This document shows positions 10,091-20,630 of a stretch of DNA of 64,000 nucleotides, in pieces. A program made the position numbers and the translations under genes. Origin of the DNA: Janibacter hoylei PVAS-1 (GTDB lineage: Bacteria > Actinomycetota > Actinomycetes > Actinomycetales > Dermatophilaceae); assembly GCF_000297495.1 (NCBI RefSeq), contig NZ_ALWX01000022.1:148313-212312 (forward strand), read 5' to 3'. Within the stretch, counting starts at the first letter, position 1. Every line of letters starts with the position of its first letter. Under the pieces are notes generated by a model that had not been told where the DNA came from, made no database searches, and worked only from the letters and a program-made list of their open reading frames with translations.

Positions 10091-10132
10091 ACGAAGGGGG
10101 CCGGTCACCGCGAGGTGACCGGCCCCCTTCGT
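10091..10132 (+). terminator. rpsT terminator hairpin
   Basis: A perfect 19-bp stem (10091-10109 with 10114-10132) closed by a GCGA tetraloop. There is no T run after it, common in high-GC actinobacteria. It may also stop the converging toxin transcript. Confidence 0.85.
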
Positions 10133-10144
10133 CATGGGCCAGAG

Positions 10145-10228
10145 TGCGCATCTCCCTAGGGAAATGCGCACCCCCGGCCGTATTTCCCTAGGGGAATGCG
10201 CACCCCCTGCCGCATGTCCCTAGGGAAA
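10145..10228. repeat. REP-like palindromic repeats, three copies
   Basis: Three copies of a palindrome with core TTTCCCTAGGGAAA, centred at about 10157, 10189 and 10220, so 31-32 bases apart. Copy 1 (10145-10170) is a 26-base palindrome with one mismatched pair; copies 2 and 3 are less perfect. Copies 1 and 2 are each followed by GCGCACCCCC. They lie between converging rpsT and the toxin gene. The same unit recurs at 51504-51567. Confidence 0.85.
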
Positions 10229-10235
10229 TCACCAC

Positions 10236-10676
10236 TCACACGGGATCGTCGTCGTAGTCCCGGCCGGCGGCGACGGCGCGCACCGCCTCCACGACGGCGG
10301 CGAAGACCCGCTCGTCGAGCACCGCGCCCTCACGACGGACCGCGGCCGGGTCGAGGCGCACGATGCGGTTGACCCGCACCTCGCTGCGCCGCCCCTCGCG
10401 GTCCCAGGCGCCGGCTCCGATGTCGATCCAGCGCCGACCCGCCCGAGCCTCCTGCTCCGCGTCGAGGTCGTGGTCCTGGCTGGTCACCTGCAGGCCGAGC
10501 AGCCAGTCGCCGTCCTCGCCGACGAGCAGCACCGGGCGGTCCTTGCCCTGACGGTGGTCCTCCTCGTACGGCACCCAGGCCCACACGACCTCGCCGGGGG
10601 AGGGTCTCGGGTCGTCCGGGGTCGGCGCCCAGCGCAGGTCAGGCGTGCCCGTGAAGTCTCCGGGGTACTCGCTCAT
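10236..10676 (-). CDS. PemK/MazF-like toxin family protein, orphan
   Basis: 146 residues. After a proline-rich head, the segment [14 protein letters not shown] then [13 protein letters not shown] matches the start of the PemK/MazF fold, in which a conserved basic-Arg-Pro turn contributes to RNA cleavage. The C-terminal part ([13 protein letters not shown]) fits the same domain. Known members are mRNA interferases, but actinobacterial chromosomes carry many solitary homologues of unproven toxicity. No antitoxin-sized gene lies on either side. A -10-like TAGCGT lies 8 bases upstream of ATG 10676 on the minus strand, suggesting an almost leaderless mRNA. Confidence 0.7.
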   Translation of the reverse strand: MSEYPGDFTGTPDLRWAPTPDDPRPSPGEVVWAWVPYEEDHRQGKDRPVLLVGEDGDWLLGLQVTSQDHDLDAEQEARAGRRWIDIGAGAWDREGRRSEVRVNRIVRLDPAAVRREGAVLDERVFAAVVEAVRAVAAGRDYDDDPV

Positions 10677-10785
10677 AGCACGTCACGCTAGCGGTGACGC
10701 CGGTGAAAAGGATCACCTCTTCGACATCCGTAGCGGACACCTTGAGGTTGCCCACCGGTCATCAAGCCTCGAGAGGCTCACCGAC

Positions 10786-12468
10786 ATGACCGCCACACCC
10801 GACTCACCCCTGCCCGGACCCGCCCGGCGCGACGTCGTCCGCGGCGCGGCCGCAGGTGCCGCCGTCGCCACGGCGACGGTCGCCCCCTTCGCCACGAGCC
10901 CGGCGCAGGCCGCCACGACGACGGGCTTCCTCCACGGCGTCGCCTCCGGCGACCCGCTGCCCACCGCCGTCGTCCTGTGGACCCGCGTGACGCCGACCGC
11001 CGACGCCACCCCGGGCTCGGGGCGCGGCGCGCGCGTCACCGTCACCTGGGAGGTCGCGACCGACGCGTCCTTCCGCACCGTCGTGCGCCGGGGCTCGATG
11101 ACGACCGGCACCGAGCGCGACCACACCGTCAAGGTCGACGCGACCGGCCTCACGCCCGCGACCCGCTACGCCTACCGCTTCCGCAGCGGCGGCTCGGTCT
11201 CGCCGACCGGCTGGACGAAGACCGCGCCCGCGGCCGGCTCCACCCCGAGCCGGCTGCGCCTGGGTGTCGTGTCGTGCTCCAACTGGGAGGCCGGCTACTT
11301 CGCCGCCTACCGCCACCTCGCCGCTCACCAGGGCCTGGACGCCGTGCTCCACATGGGCGACTACCTCTACGAGTACCCCACAGGTGAGTACGGGGCGGCG
11401 AAGGGGGCAGTGCGCACCAGCGAGCCGGCGCACGAGATCGTCACCCTCGCCGACTACCGCATCCGCCACGGGCACTACAAGACCGACCCCGACCTGCAGG
11501 CGCTGCACGCCGCCGCTGCGTGGATCACGACGTGGGACGACCACGAGAGCGCCAACGACGCCTGGATCGGCGGAGCCGAGAACCACGACCCGCTGACCGA
11601 GGGCAGGTGGCGTGACCGCGCCGCGGCGGCCCGCCGCGCCTACGACGAGTGGATGCCGATCCGCCTCTCCGGCACCGCCGCCATCGGCGACGGCAGCCAG
11701 ATCTTCCGGCAGTTCTCCTTCGGCACCCTCGCCGACCTGCGGATGCTCGACCTGCGCACCTACCGCAGCGAGCAGGCCTCGGCGGCCCGGCTGGGTGCCG
11801 TCGGCGACGCCGACCGCACGATCACCGGCGATGCCCAGATGACCTGGCTCAAGCAGTCGCTGAGCAGGTCCACGGCGACGTGGAAGCTCGTCGGCAACCC
11901 GGTGATGATCGCGCCCGTGACCTTCGGCGCGGTCGACGTCGAGGTGGGTCGGGCCCTGCACGACATGGGTGGGGTGCTGCCCCCAGAGGGGATCCCGTAC
12001 AACGTCGACCAGTGGGACGGGTACACGGCCGACCGCCGCGAGCTCATCGACCACATCGCCGACCACGCGATCGACAACACCGTCTTCCTCACCGGTGACA
12101 TCCACTCGGCCTGGGCCTGCGACATCCCCAAGAACGTCGGCACGTACCCGCTGAGCCGGTCCGTCGCCGTCGAGTTCGTCGGCACGTCGGTGACCTCCAA
12201 CAACCTCGACGACATCCTCAAGGTCGAGCCGCGCACCCTCTCGCTCGCCGTCGAGGGGGCCATCCGTGGGGCCAACCTCCACGTGCGCTACCTCGACTTC
12301 GACCGGCACGGCTACTCCGTGCTCACCCTGACGCCCGCGCGGGCGCAGATGGACTGGTACGCACTCGCGGACCGGACCGACCGGCAGTCCACCGCGCGGT
12401 GGAGCGCCGGGTTCGAGACCCTGCCCGGGACCAACCGGGTCCGCCGCGTCTGGAAGGCCGCCTCATGA
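10786..12468 (+). CDS. PhoD-like alkaline phosphatase, Tat-exported
   Basis: 560 residues from ATG 10786. The N terminus has a twin-arginine signal (RRDVVRG, a hydrophobic stretch, then an AQA-like cleavage site near residue 42). A PhoD N-terminal fibronectin-like domain ([21 protein letters not shown]) and a metallophosphatase core follow ([48 protein letters not shown]). Members are secreted Ca/Fe-dependent phosphodiesterases/phosphomonoesterases that free phosphate. An upstream in-frame ATG at 10645 is rejected because it would bury the signal peptide and overlap the divergent toxin. It overlaps the next phosphatase by ATGA, so the pair is one operon. I see no clear PHO box upstream. Confidence 0.92.
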   Translation: MTATPDSPLPGPARRDVVRGAAAGAAVATATVAPFATSPAQAATTTGFLHGVASGDPLPTAVVLWTRVTPTADATPGSGRGARVTVTWEVATDASFRTVVRRGSMTTGTERDHTVKVDATGLTPATRYAYRFRSGGSVSPTGWTKTAPAAGSTPSRLRLGVVSCSNWEAGYFAAYRHLAAHQGLDAVLHMGDYLYEYPTGEYGAAKGAVRTSEPAHEIVTLADYRIRHGHYKTDPDLQALHAAAAWITTWDDHESANDAWIGGAENHDPLTEGRWRDRAAAARRAYDEWMPIRLSGTAAIGDGSQIFRQFSFGTLADLRMLDLRTYRSEQASAARLGAVGDADRTITGDAQMTWLKQSLSRSTATWKLVGNPVMIAPVTFGAVDVEVGRALHDMGGVLPPEGIPYNVDQWDGYTADRRELIDHIADHAIDNTVFLTGDIHSAWACDIPKNVGTYPLSRSVAVEFVGTSVTSNNLDDILKVEPRTLSLAVEGAIRGANLHVRYLDFDRHGYSVLTLTPARAQMDWYALADRTDRQSTARWSAGFETLPGTNRVRRVWKAAS

Positions 12469-13712
12469 GCACCCCCACCCGCCGTACCGTCATGCGCGTC
12501 GCCGCCGCGAGCGGCGCGACGATCACCCTCTCGGCTGCGGCTGGTGCGAGTGCCGCCTCCGCGGCCACCACCCGCAGCCGCAAGCGGGTCTACGTGCTCG
12601 TCACCGACGGGCTGCGCCCGGACGAGATCACCGTCGCGCGCACGCCCAACCTCCACCAGCTGCGCTCGACGGGAGCCTGGTACCCCAACGCGCGATCGCT
12701 GCCCATCATGGAGACGATCCCCAACCACGTCATGATGATGACGGGGGTGCGACCGGACCGTAACGGCGTGCCGGCCAACAAGATCTACGACCGCACGCTC
12801 GGCGAGGTCCGCGACATGGACCGCGAGAGCGACATCAAGGCCCCGACGATCTTCGAGCAGCTCGAGACGAAGGGGGTGACCGGCGGCACCGTCCTGTCCA
12901 AGGACTACCTCTACGGGATCTTCGGCGAAAAGGCGATGTACCGCTGGGAGCCCAAGCCGCTCATGCCGATCACCGACCACGCGCCCGACGGCTACACCTA
13001 CGACGCCCTGGTCAAGATGATCGGCGCCGCCGACCCCAACCTCGTCTTCGCCAACTTCGGCGACATCGACCGGGTCGGGCACGCAGACCCCGGTGGCACG
13101 GTCACCGTCCCGGCCATGCGCTACGCGGCCCTCAACAACACCGACCGTCTGATCGGCAACTTCGTCAGCTACCTCAAGTCGACCAACCGGTGGAAGGACT
13201 CGCTCGTCATCGTCCTCGCGGACCACTCGATGGACTGGTCCATGGGCCACCGGGTCATCTCGCTCGGGGCGCCGATCTGGTTCGACCGCACGCTGCGCGA
13301 CAACGTCGAGATCGCGCAGAACGGCGGAGCGGACTGCCTCTACTGGACCGGGCCCGCCGGTGGCAGGGCGGCCGGGCTGAAGCGCCTGCGCGAGCTCGTC
13401 CTCAAGCAGCAGGGCGTGCTGTCCGTGCACACGCCCGCCGAGCTGCGTCTGAGCCCCAACGCCGGCGACCTCGTCGTCTACTGCAAGGCGGGGTGGCGCT
13501 TCTCCGACCCGACGATCTTCAACAACCCCATCCCGGGCAACCACGGGCACCCGGTGACCAAGCCGATCCCCTTCATCGTGGCCGGCGGAGCCGCCCAGGT
13601 GAGGCCCGGGGTGCGCACCGCGGTCGCGCACACGATGGACGTCGCGCCGACGATCGCGCAGTACTTCGGCCTGCCGACGACGGGATATGACGGGAGATCG
13701 CGTCTGGTCTGA
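12465..13712 (+). CDS. alkaline-phosphatase-fold phosphodiesterase/sulfatase-like protein, Tat-exported
   Basis: 415 residues from ATG 12465. The N terminus is a second twin-arginine signal (TRRTVMR then an Ala-rich core and ASA site). The mature part has the type I phosphodiesterase / alkaline phosphatase superfamily layout: the first metal Asp in [11 protein letters not shown], a probable nucleophile Thr in [13 protein letters not shown], then [20 protein letters not shown] and [16 protein letters not shown]. It should hydrolyse phosphate or sulphate esters outside the membrane; the substrate is unknown. Its coupling to the PhoD gene suggests the two degrade related extracellular phosphoesters. 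Confidence 0.85.
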   Translation: MSTPTRRTVMRVAAASGATITLSAAAGASAASAATTRSRKRVYVLVTDGLRPDEITVARTPNLHQLRSTGAWYPNARSLPIMETIPNHVMMMTGVRPDRNGVPANKIYDRTLGEVRDMDRESDIKAPTIFEQLETKGVTGGTVLSKDYLYGIFGEKAMYRWEPKPLMPITDHAPDGYTYDALVKMIGAADPNLVFANFGDIDRVGHADPGGTVTVPAMRYAALNNTDRLIGNFVSYLKSTNRWKDSLVIVLADHSMDWSMGHRVISLGAPIWFDRTLRDNVEIAQNGGADCLYWTGPAGGRAAGLKRLRELVLKQQGVLSVHTPAELRLSPNAGDLVVYCKAGWRFSDPTIFNNPIPGNHGHPVTKPIPFIVAGGAAQVRPGVRTAVAHTMDVAPTIAQYFGLPTTGYDGRSRLV

Positions 13713-13761
13713 GAGGATGGGCCACTGAGCCCTGTCCCGACGAACCCGAGGTCCGCAACCC

Positions 13762-15618
<1,857 letters not shown>

Positions 15619-15681
15619 CGGCGCGATGCTGACGTGACGCAGCCGACGCCGGGGACCCTTCCCGGCCACTAAGCGCTGGCT

Positions 15682-15687
15682 TAGTGT
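15682..15687 (+). promoter_or_regulatory. -10 element of the DUF4442-like gene
   Basis: TAGTGT followed by 7 bases and ATG 15695. The spacing indicates a leaderless mRNA and favours ATG 15695 over the in-frame GTG 15686. Confidence 0.45.
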
Positions 15688-15694
15688 GGCGGTC

Positions 15695-16171
15695 ATGGCA
15701 CAGCAGACCTTCGACCTCTACCAGCGCGTCACGAGCCTCCCGGCCGGCAAGCGGATCTTCTCCCTGCTCTACGCCGTCAAGGCGCCGTACTTCGCCACCG
15801 TCCGACCGAAGGTGCGCGAGGTCCGCGCCAACCACGCCGAGCTGTCGATCCGCAACCGCAAGCGGGTGCACAACCACATCGGCACCCTCCACGCGATCGC
15901 CGTGTGCAACGGGCTCGAGGCCGCGATGGGTCTGCTCGCCGAGGCAACCTGCCCGAGCGACCAGCGATGGCTGCCGCGGGGCCTGCGGGTGAGCTACCTC
16001 GCCAAGTCGACGACCGACCTGCTGTGCGTCGCCGAGACCGACCCCGAGCAGTGGACGGGCGAGGCTCCCTACGACGTCGACATCCGGGTCAAGGCGGTGC
16101 GCACCGACGGCGTCGTCGTCGTCGAGGGCGTCATCCCCGTCTACGTCACTGCCAAGCCGAAGAAGGCCTGA
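15695..16171 (+). CDS. DUF4442-like hotdog-fold protein
   Basis: 158 residues. The pattern RKRVHNHIGTLHAIAVCNGLEAAMGLL followed by strands resembles the DUF4442 branch of hotdog thioesterases, with an HIGTLHA-type helix where thioesterases place their active-site residues. A role in acyl-CoA or acyl-thioester hydrolysis is likely by family but unproven. It stands alone between lepA and a converging phosphatase gene. The start was chosen from the -10 spacing. Confidence 0.75.
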   Translation: MAQQTFDLYQRVTSLPAGKRIFSLLYAVKAPYFATVRPKVREVRANHAELSIRNRKRVHNHIGTLHAIAVCNGLEAAMGLLAEATCPSDQRWLPRGLRVSYLAKSTTDLLCVAETDPEQWTGEAPYDVDIRVKAVRTDGVVVVEGVIPVYVTAKPKKA

Positions 16172-16174
16172 GCC

Positions 16175-16948
16175 TCACCCCACGAGCCGGTCGCGCAGCC
16201 GCGTGACCTCCTCCTGGGTCCACCCGGCGGCCTCCAGCCAGCCGATCGTCCCGCCGAACTCCTCGTCGAGGTGGGCGAGCACCGCCGCCATCGACTCCGC
16301 GCGGGGCAGCTGCTCCTCGAGGGTGTGGGTGGGCAGTGACCTGCGGTAGGGCTCGACCTCGATGAGGCGATCGATGATCCGCTCGAGCCGCCCGGCGGTC
16401 AGGACGTAGTCGGCGACGATCTCCTCGTCGGGGACCCCGGCGACCGCCAGAGCCATCCCGACGACCGTGCCCGTGCGGTCCTTGCCCGCGGCGCAGTGGA
16501 CGACGGTGCCTCCGGCGCTGTCCCGGATCGCGGCGAGTGCCGCGGCGACGGAGTCGGGGCGCCGCGTGAGGTAGCCCGTGTAGTGCCGGGCCCAGAAGGC
16601 CCCGTCCCGCGGCGCGGGGTCCCCGCGACCCCACCGGACCGCCAGTGCCTCCTCGACCGTCTCATCGGCCCCGAGGTCCTCGCGCAGCAGGCTGTGGTGG
16701 TGGTGGGTCAGCGGGGTGGAGCGCAGCGGCCCGGCGCCGGTGACCTCGTGCTCGACGTGGCTGCGCAGGTCGACGACGTCGGTCACCCCGAGCACCTCGA
16801 CGAGGTGACGGACGTCCCCTTCGCTCAGGTCCTGGAGGTTGTCGCTGCGGATGAGCCGCCCCTCGCGGGTGGTGCGGCCGTCGCGGGTGGGCAGGCCACC
16901 GAGGTCACGCATGTTGACGACGCCGTCGAGCTCGATCCACCGGGTCAT
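16175..16948 (-). CDS. tyrosine-protein phosphatase (MptpB-like)
   Basis: 257 residues from ATG 16948. It begins with the NMRDLGGLPTRDGRTTREGRLIRSDNL-type N terminus of actinobacterial PtpB-like enzymes (key residues N, R, D, L, G, G) and carries the P-loop HCAAGKDRTG, a CX5R signature with the nucleophilic Cys at residue 152. These phosphatases act on phosphotyrosine and sometimes phosphoinositides or phosphoserine. A -10 box TACCGT lies 7 bases upstream of ATG 16948 on the minus strand, so the GTG nine bases further upstream was rejected. It converges on the hotdog gene with 3 bases between stops. Confidence 0.88.
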   Translation of the reverse strand: MTRWIELDGVVNMRDLGGLPTRDGRTTREGRLIRSDNLQDLSEGDVRHLVEVLGVTDVVDLRSHVEHEVTGAGPLRSTPLTHHHHSLLREDLGADETVEEALAVRWGRGDPAPRDGAFWARHYTGYLTRRPDSVAAALAAIRDSAGGTVVHCAAGKDRTGTVVGMALAVAGVPDEEIVADYVLTAGRLERIIDRLIEVEPYRRSLPTHTLEEQLPRAESMAAVLAHLDEEFGGTIGWLEAAGWTQEEVTRLRDRLVG

Positions 16949-16955
16949 GCCGCCC

Positions 16956-16961
16956 ACGGTA
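16956..16961 (-). promoter_or_regulatory. -10 element of the tyrosine phosphatase gene
   Basis: TACCGT on the minus strand, 7 bases before ATG 16948; typical leaderless spacing. Confidence 0.45.
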
Positions 16962-16980
16962 TCGGTGGGAGGATGGGACG

Positions 16981-18144
16981 GTGCGTCCCCCCTTCGGCAT
17001 CTACCTGCACGTGCCCTTCTGCACGGTCCGATGCGGGTACTGCGACTTCAACACCTACACGGCCACCGAGCTGGGCCCCGTCGGCGGCGCGAAGGGGGCG
17101 AGCGTCGCCACCTTCGTCGACGCCGCGATCGGCGAGCTCGACCTGGCGGCGCGGTCCGTGGGCACGGACCGCCCGGTCTCGACGGTCTTCGTCGGGGGCG
17201 GCACGCCGACGCTGCTGCCCCCGCAGGACCTCGTGCGCTTCCTCGATGCCGTGCGGGAGCGGTGGGGCCTGGACGACGATGCCGAGGTGACGACGGAGGC
17301 CAACCCCGACAGCGTCACCGAGGAGTCGCTGCGGGTGCTCGCCGACGGCGGTTTCAGCCGGGTGAGCATCGGCATGCAGTCGGCCGTGCCGCAGGTGCTC
17401 GCGACGCTCGACCGCACCCATGACCCTGCCAACGTCGCCCGTGCCCTGGCCGCGGCCCGTGCCGCGGGTCTCGCGGTGAGCCTGGACCTCATCTACGGCA
17501 CGCCGGGGGAGACCCTCGACCAGTGGCGCACCTCGCTCGAGACCGCCGTCGCCCTCGAGCCCGACCACCTGTCCGCCTATGCCCTGACCGTCGAGGACGG
17601 CACCAAGATGGCCGCCCGGGTGCGTCGGGGCGAGCTGCCGATGCCGACGGGTGACGACGAGGCGGACAAGTACGAGCTGGCCGACGAGCTGCTCGCCGCG
17701 GCCGGCTACGGCTGGTACGAGATCAGCAACTGGGCCCGCACGCCCGCCGACCGCTGCCGGCACAACGAGGCCTACTGGCGCAGCCACGACTGGTGGGGCG
17801 TCGGCCCGGGCGCGCACAGCCACGTCGACGGCGAGCGCTGGTGGAACCTCAAGCACCCGGCGACATGGGCCAAGGCGCTGGCCGAGGGGGACCCGGCCGC
17901 CGAGCGTGAGGTCCTGACGGCCGAGCAGCGCGCCGACGAGGACGTCCTGCTCGGGGTGCGTCTCGTCGACGGGCTGCCGACCGATCGCTTGACGCCGCAG
18001 GGGCGTCGGGCCGTCGCGGGCCTCGTCGCCGACGGCCTCGTCGAGGGCCGGGCCGCGATCGGCGGCCGCGTCGTCCTCACCCGCCGTGGACGACTGCTGG
18101 CCGACACCGTCGTCCACCACCTCGTCGGGAGCGCAGGTGCCTGA
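16981..18144 (+). CDS. hemW: radical SAM heme chaperone HemW
   Basis: 387 residues. The N terminus IYLHVPFCTVRCGYCDFNTY holds the CX3CX2C radical SAM motif with the extra downstream aromatic/Cys-free pattern of HemW. Further family marks are FVGGGTPTLL, TTEANPDS, SIGMQS and EISNWAR. HemW inserts heme into respiratory proteins; older annotation calls it oxygen-independent coproporphyrinogen oxidase-like. Start GTG 16981 follows a GGGAGG sequence about ten bases upstream. The stop overlaps the next gene by 8 bases. Confidence 0.93.
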   Translation: MRPPFGIYLHVPFCTVRCGYCDFNTYTATELGPVGGAKGASVATFVDAAIGELDLAARSVGTDRPVSTVFVGGGTPTLLPPQDLVRFLDAVRERWGLDDDAEVTTEANPDSVTEESLRVLADGGFSRVSIGMQSAVPQVLATLDRTHDPANVARALAAARAAGLAVSLDLIYGTPGETLDQWRTSLETAVALEPDHLSAYALTVEDGTKMAARVRRGELPMPTGDDEADKYELADELLAAAGYGWYEISNWARTPADRCRHNEAYWRSHDWWGVGPGAHSHVDGERWWNLKHPATWAKALAEGDPAAEREVLTAEQRADEDVLLGVRLVDGLPTDRLTPQGRRAVAGLVADGLVEGRAAIGGRVVLTRRGRLLADTVVHHLVGSAGA

Positions 18145-18787
18145 CGTCCCGCAGATCCCCGACCTCATCGCCGCCTTCGACCTGCTCGGCGTCTTCGCCA
18201 ACGGGCTGCTCGGTGGGGCCGTCGCCCGGCGCTACCAGCTCGACCCGGTCGGCTTCTGCGTGCTCGCCGTCGTCTCCGCCCTCGGGGGTGGCGCGATCCG
18301 CGACGTGCTGCTCGACGTCCAGCCGGTGGCGCTGACCGACCTGCGGTACCTCACGGTGGCGCTCACGGCCGCCCTCATCGCCTTCCTCGTCCCGCTCGAC
18401 GGGCGCCGCTGGCGGCAGGTCTTCCCCTGGGTGGACGCCGTGGCGCTCGGCACCTGGGCCGTCGTCGGCACCCAGAAGGCGCTGCTGCTCGACATCCACT
18501 GGTTCCCGGCGATCCTGCTCGGCGTACTCACCGCGTGCGGGGGAGGAGTCGTGCGCGACGTCATGCTCGGCAGCGTGCCTGCGATCCTGCAGCGCTCCGA
18601 GCTCTACGCGACCGCGGCCTTCGCCGGCGGCGCCTCCTTCGTCCTGCTCCAGCTGGTGACCACTGATCCGCTCGCCTCGTTGGGCGCACTGCTCATTGGC
18701 GGCGGCGTGTGCGACCTCGCTCGACGGCGTGGGTGGATGCTGCCGACCGAGCCGAAGTGGCGCCCGAGCCGGGTGCACCGCCGCTGA
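18137..18787 (+). CDS. trimeric intracellular cation (TRIC) channel family protein
   Basis: 216 residues with seven hydrophobic helices arranged as two related halves. Each half carries the UPF0126/YadS signature: GGGAIRDVLL in the first and GGGVVRDVMLG in the second. Prokaryotic TRIC homologues are homotrimeric monovalent cation channels. GTG 18137 was chosen because it overlaps the hemW stop and precedes the first helix directly. A basic tail (RRRGWMLPTEPKW) ends the protein. Confidence 0.88.
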   Translation: MPDVPQIPDLIAAFDLLGVFANGLLGGAVARRYQLDPVGFCVLAVVSALGGGAIRDVLLDVQPVALTDLRYLTVALTAALIAFLVPLDGRRWRQVFPWVDAVALGTWAVVGTQKALLLDIHWFPAILLGVLTACGGGVVRDVMLGSVPAILQRSELYATAAFAGGASFVLLQLVTTDPLASLGALLIGGGVCDLARRRGWMLPTEPKWRPSRVHRR

Positions 18788-18855
18788 CCCGGTGTCGATG
18801 ACCGCTTCGCGGACGCAGGTGTGCGGGCGCTTACCCCATGGCGCACGATGAGGGC

Positions 18856-19611
18856 ATGACCACGACTCGTACCGCCATCGTCACCGGAGCCGCCCGCGGG
18901 ATCGGCCGGGCCATCGCCCTTCGCCTCGCCACGGACGGCCACCACGTCGCCGTCCTCGACCTCGACGAGTCCGCCTGCCAGGTGGTCGTCGACGAGATCA
19001 CCGAAGGGGGCGGGACCGCTCTCGCCGTGGGCGTGGACGTCTCCGACGCCGAGCAGGTCGAGGCGGGCGTCGCTCGGGTCGCCGCAGAGCTCGGCGCCCC
19101 GACCCTGCTCGTCAACAACGCGGGCATCATCCGCGACAACATGCTCTTCAAGATGTCGGTCGACGACTGGGACTCCGTCATGGCGGTCCACCTGCGCGGC
19201 GCCTTCCTCATGACCAAGGCGGCCCAGGCCCACATGACCGCGGAGAAGTACGGCCGCATCGTCAACCTCTCCTCGACCTCCGCCCTCGGCAACCGGGGCC
19301 AGGCCAACTACTCCGCCGCCAAGGCCGGCATGCAGGGCTTCACCAAGACCCTCGCCATCGAGCTCGGCAAGTTCGGTGTCACCGCCAATGCCATCGCTCC
19401 CGGCTTCATCCAGACCGACATGACCGCGGCCACCGCCGAGCGGATCGGCGTGCCCTTCGAGGACTTCCTCGCCCACGCCGCCAAGGAGACCCCCGTCGGT
19501 CGCGTCGGCCAGCCCGAGGACATCGCCGCCACCGCATCCTTCCTGCTGTCCGAGGAGGCCGGCTTCGTCTCCGGCCAGGTCATCTACGTCGCCGGCGGCC
19601 CGCGCGACTGA
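18856..19611 (+). CDS. FabG-like short-chain dehydrogenase/reductase
   Basis: 251 residues. A classical SDR with cofactor loop TGAARGIGRA, NNAG motif, catalytic Ser in NLSSTS, YSAAK (Tyr and Lys) and the GFIQTDMT loop. The pattern is close to 3-oxoacyl-ACP reductases, so it may reduce beta-ketoacyl thioesters with NADPH. It is not next to other fatty acid genes, so a specific pathway cannot be assigned. ATG 18856 gives the normal family length; an in-frame ATG at 18838 would add six residues. It converges on the DUF3097 gene. Confidence 0.85.
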   Translation: MTTTRTAIVTGAARGIGRAIALRLATDGHHVAVLDLDESACQVVVDEITEGGGTALAVGVDVSDAEQVEAGVARVAAELGAPTLLVNNAGIIRDNMLFKMSVDDWDSVMAVHLRGAFLMTKAAQAHMTAEKYGRIVNLSSTSALGNRGQANYSAAKAGMQGFTKTLAIELGKFGVTANAIAPGFIQTDMTAATAERIGVPFEDFLAHAAKETPVGRVGQPEDIAATASFLLSEEAGFVSGQVIYVAGGPRD

Positions 19612-19615
19612 CCCG

Positions 19616-20491
19616 CTACTCGGCCGTGACGAAGTCGATGAGCTCCTCGACGCGGCCGAGCAGCGCCGGCTCGAGGTCGGCGTAGGTGCGCACGGTGGCG
19701 AGGATCTGCTTCCAGGCACGGGCGATGTCGGCCTGGGTGTCGTGGGCCCAGCCGAGGTGCTGGCAGATGCCCTTCTTCCACTCGATCGAGCGGGGGATCG
19801 TCGGCCAGGTGTCCATGCCGAGACGCTGGGGCCGGACCGACTGCCAGACGTCGACGTAGGGGTGGCCGAGGACGAGCACGTGCTCAGGGGCGACCCGGTT
19901 GGCCTTCTCGACGATGCGCGACTCCTTGCTGCCCGGCACGAGGTGGTCGACGAGCACGCCCATCCGGCGGCCGGGGCCGGGAGCGAAGTCGCGGATCGCG
20001 GCAGCCAGGTCGTCGACGCCGTCGAGCGGCTCGACGACGACACCCTCGACGCGCAGGTCGTGGCCCCAGACCTTTTCGACGAGCTCGGCGTCGTGGCGCC
20101 CCTCGACGAAGATCCGCGAGCCTCGGGCGACGCGGGCCTTGCCGTCGTGGACGGCGACGGAGCCGCTCGCGGTGCGCGAGGCCTGCTGCTGGGCGGCGGC
20201 GAGGGCCGCGCGCTGCGCAGCCTTCGGCGGGGTGAGAGTCACGGGGGCGCCGTCGACGTGGAAGCCCGGCCCGAGCGGGAAGGCCTTGACCTTGCCACGG
20301 CGGTCCTCGAGGTGGACGACGTGGACGCCGCCGGCCTTCTCCACCGCGACCACGGCGCCGACCCAGCCGGTCTCGACGTCCTCGACGACGGTGCCGGTCA
20401 CCGCCTCGAGGGCGCGGGAGGTGGGCCGCGCCAGCCTCCCCTTCGACTGCCAGCCGGCCGAGAGGACGTCCTTGCCGTATCGATCGCTCAC
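19616..20491 (-). CDS. DUF3097 family protein
   Basis: 291 residues recognised as the actinobacterial DUF3097 family: N-terminal YGKDVLSAGW, a central FVEGRHDAELVEKVWGHDL that resembles a TOPRIM-like acidic motif, and GVLVDHLVPGSKE. The central segment suggests a nucleic-acid related metal site, but no activity is established to my knowledge. GTG 20491 has a -10 TACCGT 6 bases upstream (minus strand), a leaderless layout. It is divergent from hrcA. Confidence 0.8.
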   Translation of the reverse strand: MSDRYGKDVLSAGWQSKGRLARPTSRALEAVTGTVVEDVETGWVGAVVAVEKAGGVHVVHLEDRRGKVKAFPLGPGFHVDGAPVTLTPPKAAQRAALAAAQQQASRTASGSVAVHDGKARVARGSRIFVEGRHDAELVEKVWGHDLRVEGVVVEPLDGVDDLAAAIRDFAPGPGRRMGVLVDHLVPGSKESRIVEKANRVAPEHVLVLGHPYVDVWQSVRPQRLGMDTWPTIPRSIEWKKGICQHLGWAHDTQADIARAWKQILATVRTYADLEPALLGRVEELIDFVTAE

Positions 20492-20497
20492 GCAGGG

Positions 20498-20503
20498 ACG
20501 GTA
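20498..20503 (-). promoter_or_regulatory. -10 element of the DUF3097 gene
   Basis: TACCGT on the minus strand, 6 bases before GTG 20491. Confidence 0.45.
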
Positions 20504-20566
20504 GGCCGAAGGGCGGTCGCCGGCGCAGGCGGCACGCCGGATTCCGGGGAATGCCCGCCCCGGTCG

Positions 20567-20572
20567 TAGACT
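20567..20572 (+). promoter_or_regulatory. -10 element of hrcA
   Basis: TAGACT immediately abuts the CIRCE element, so HrcA bound there would cover the transcription start. Confidence 0.6.
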
Positions 20573-20598
20573 TGGCACTCAGGTGGACCGAGTGCCAG
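20572..20598 (+). promoter_or_regulatory. CIRCE operator (HrcA binding site)
   Basis: TTGGCACTC (20572-20580), a 9-base spacer and GAGTGCCAG (20590-20598). The arms and spacer match the CIRCE consensus TTAGCACTC-N9-GAGTGCTAA with one compensated change per arm. It is just downstream of the -10 box and upstream of hrcA, so HrcA represses its own operon. Confidence 0.9.
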
Positions 20599-20630
20599 CG
20601 GTCCGAGCATCGTGTCGAAGGGAGGTCCGC

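Noticed and set aside
10236..10676. Complete toxin-antitoxin module
   Set aside because: No antitoxin-sized gene lies beside the PemK/MazF-like gene on either strand.
10690..10785. PHO box upstream of the PhoD gene
   Set aside because: I looked for GTTCACC-like direct repeats at 11-bp spacing and found none convincing.
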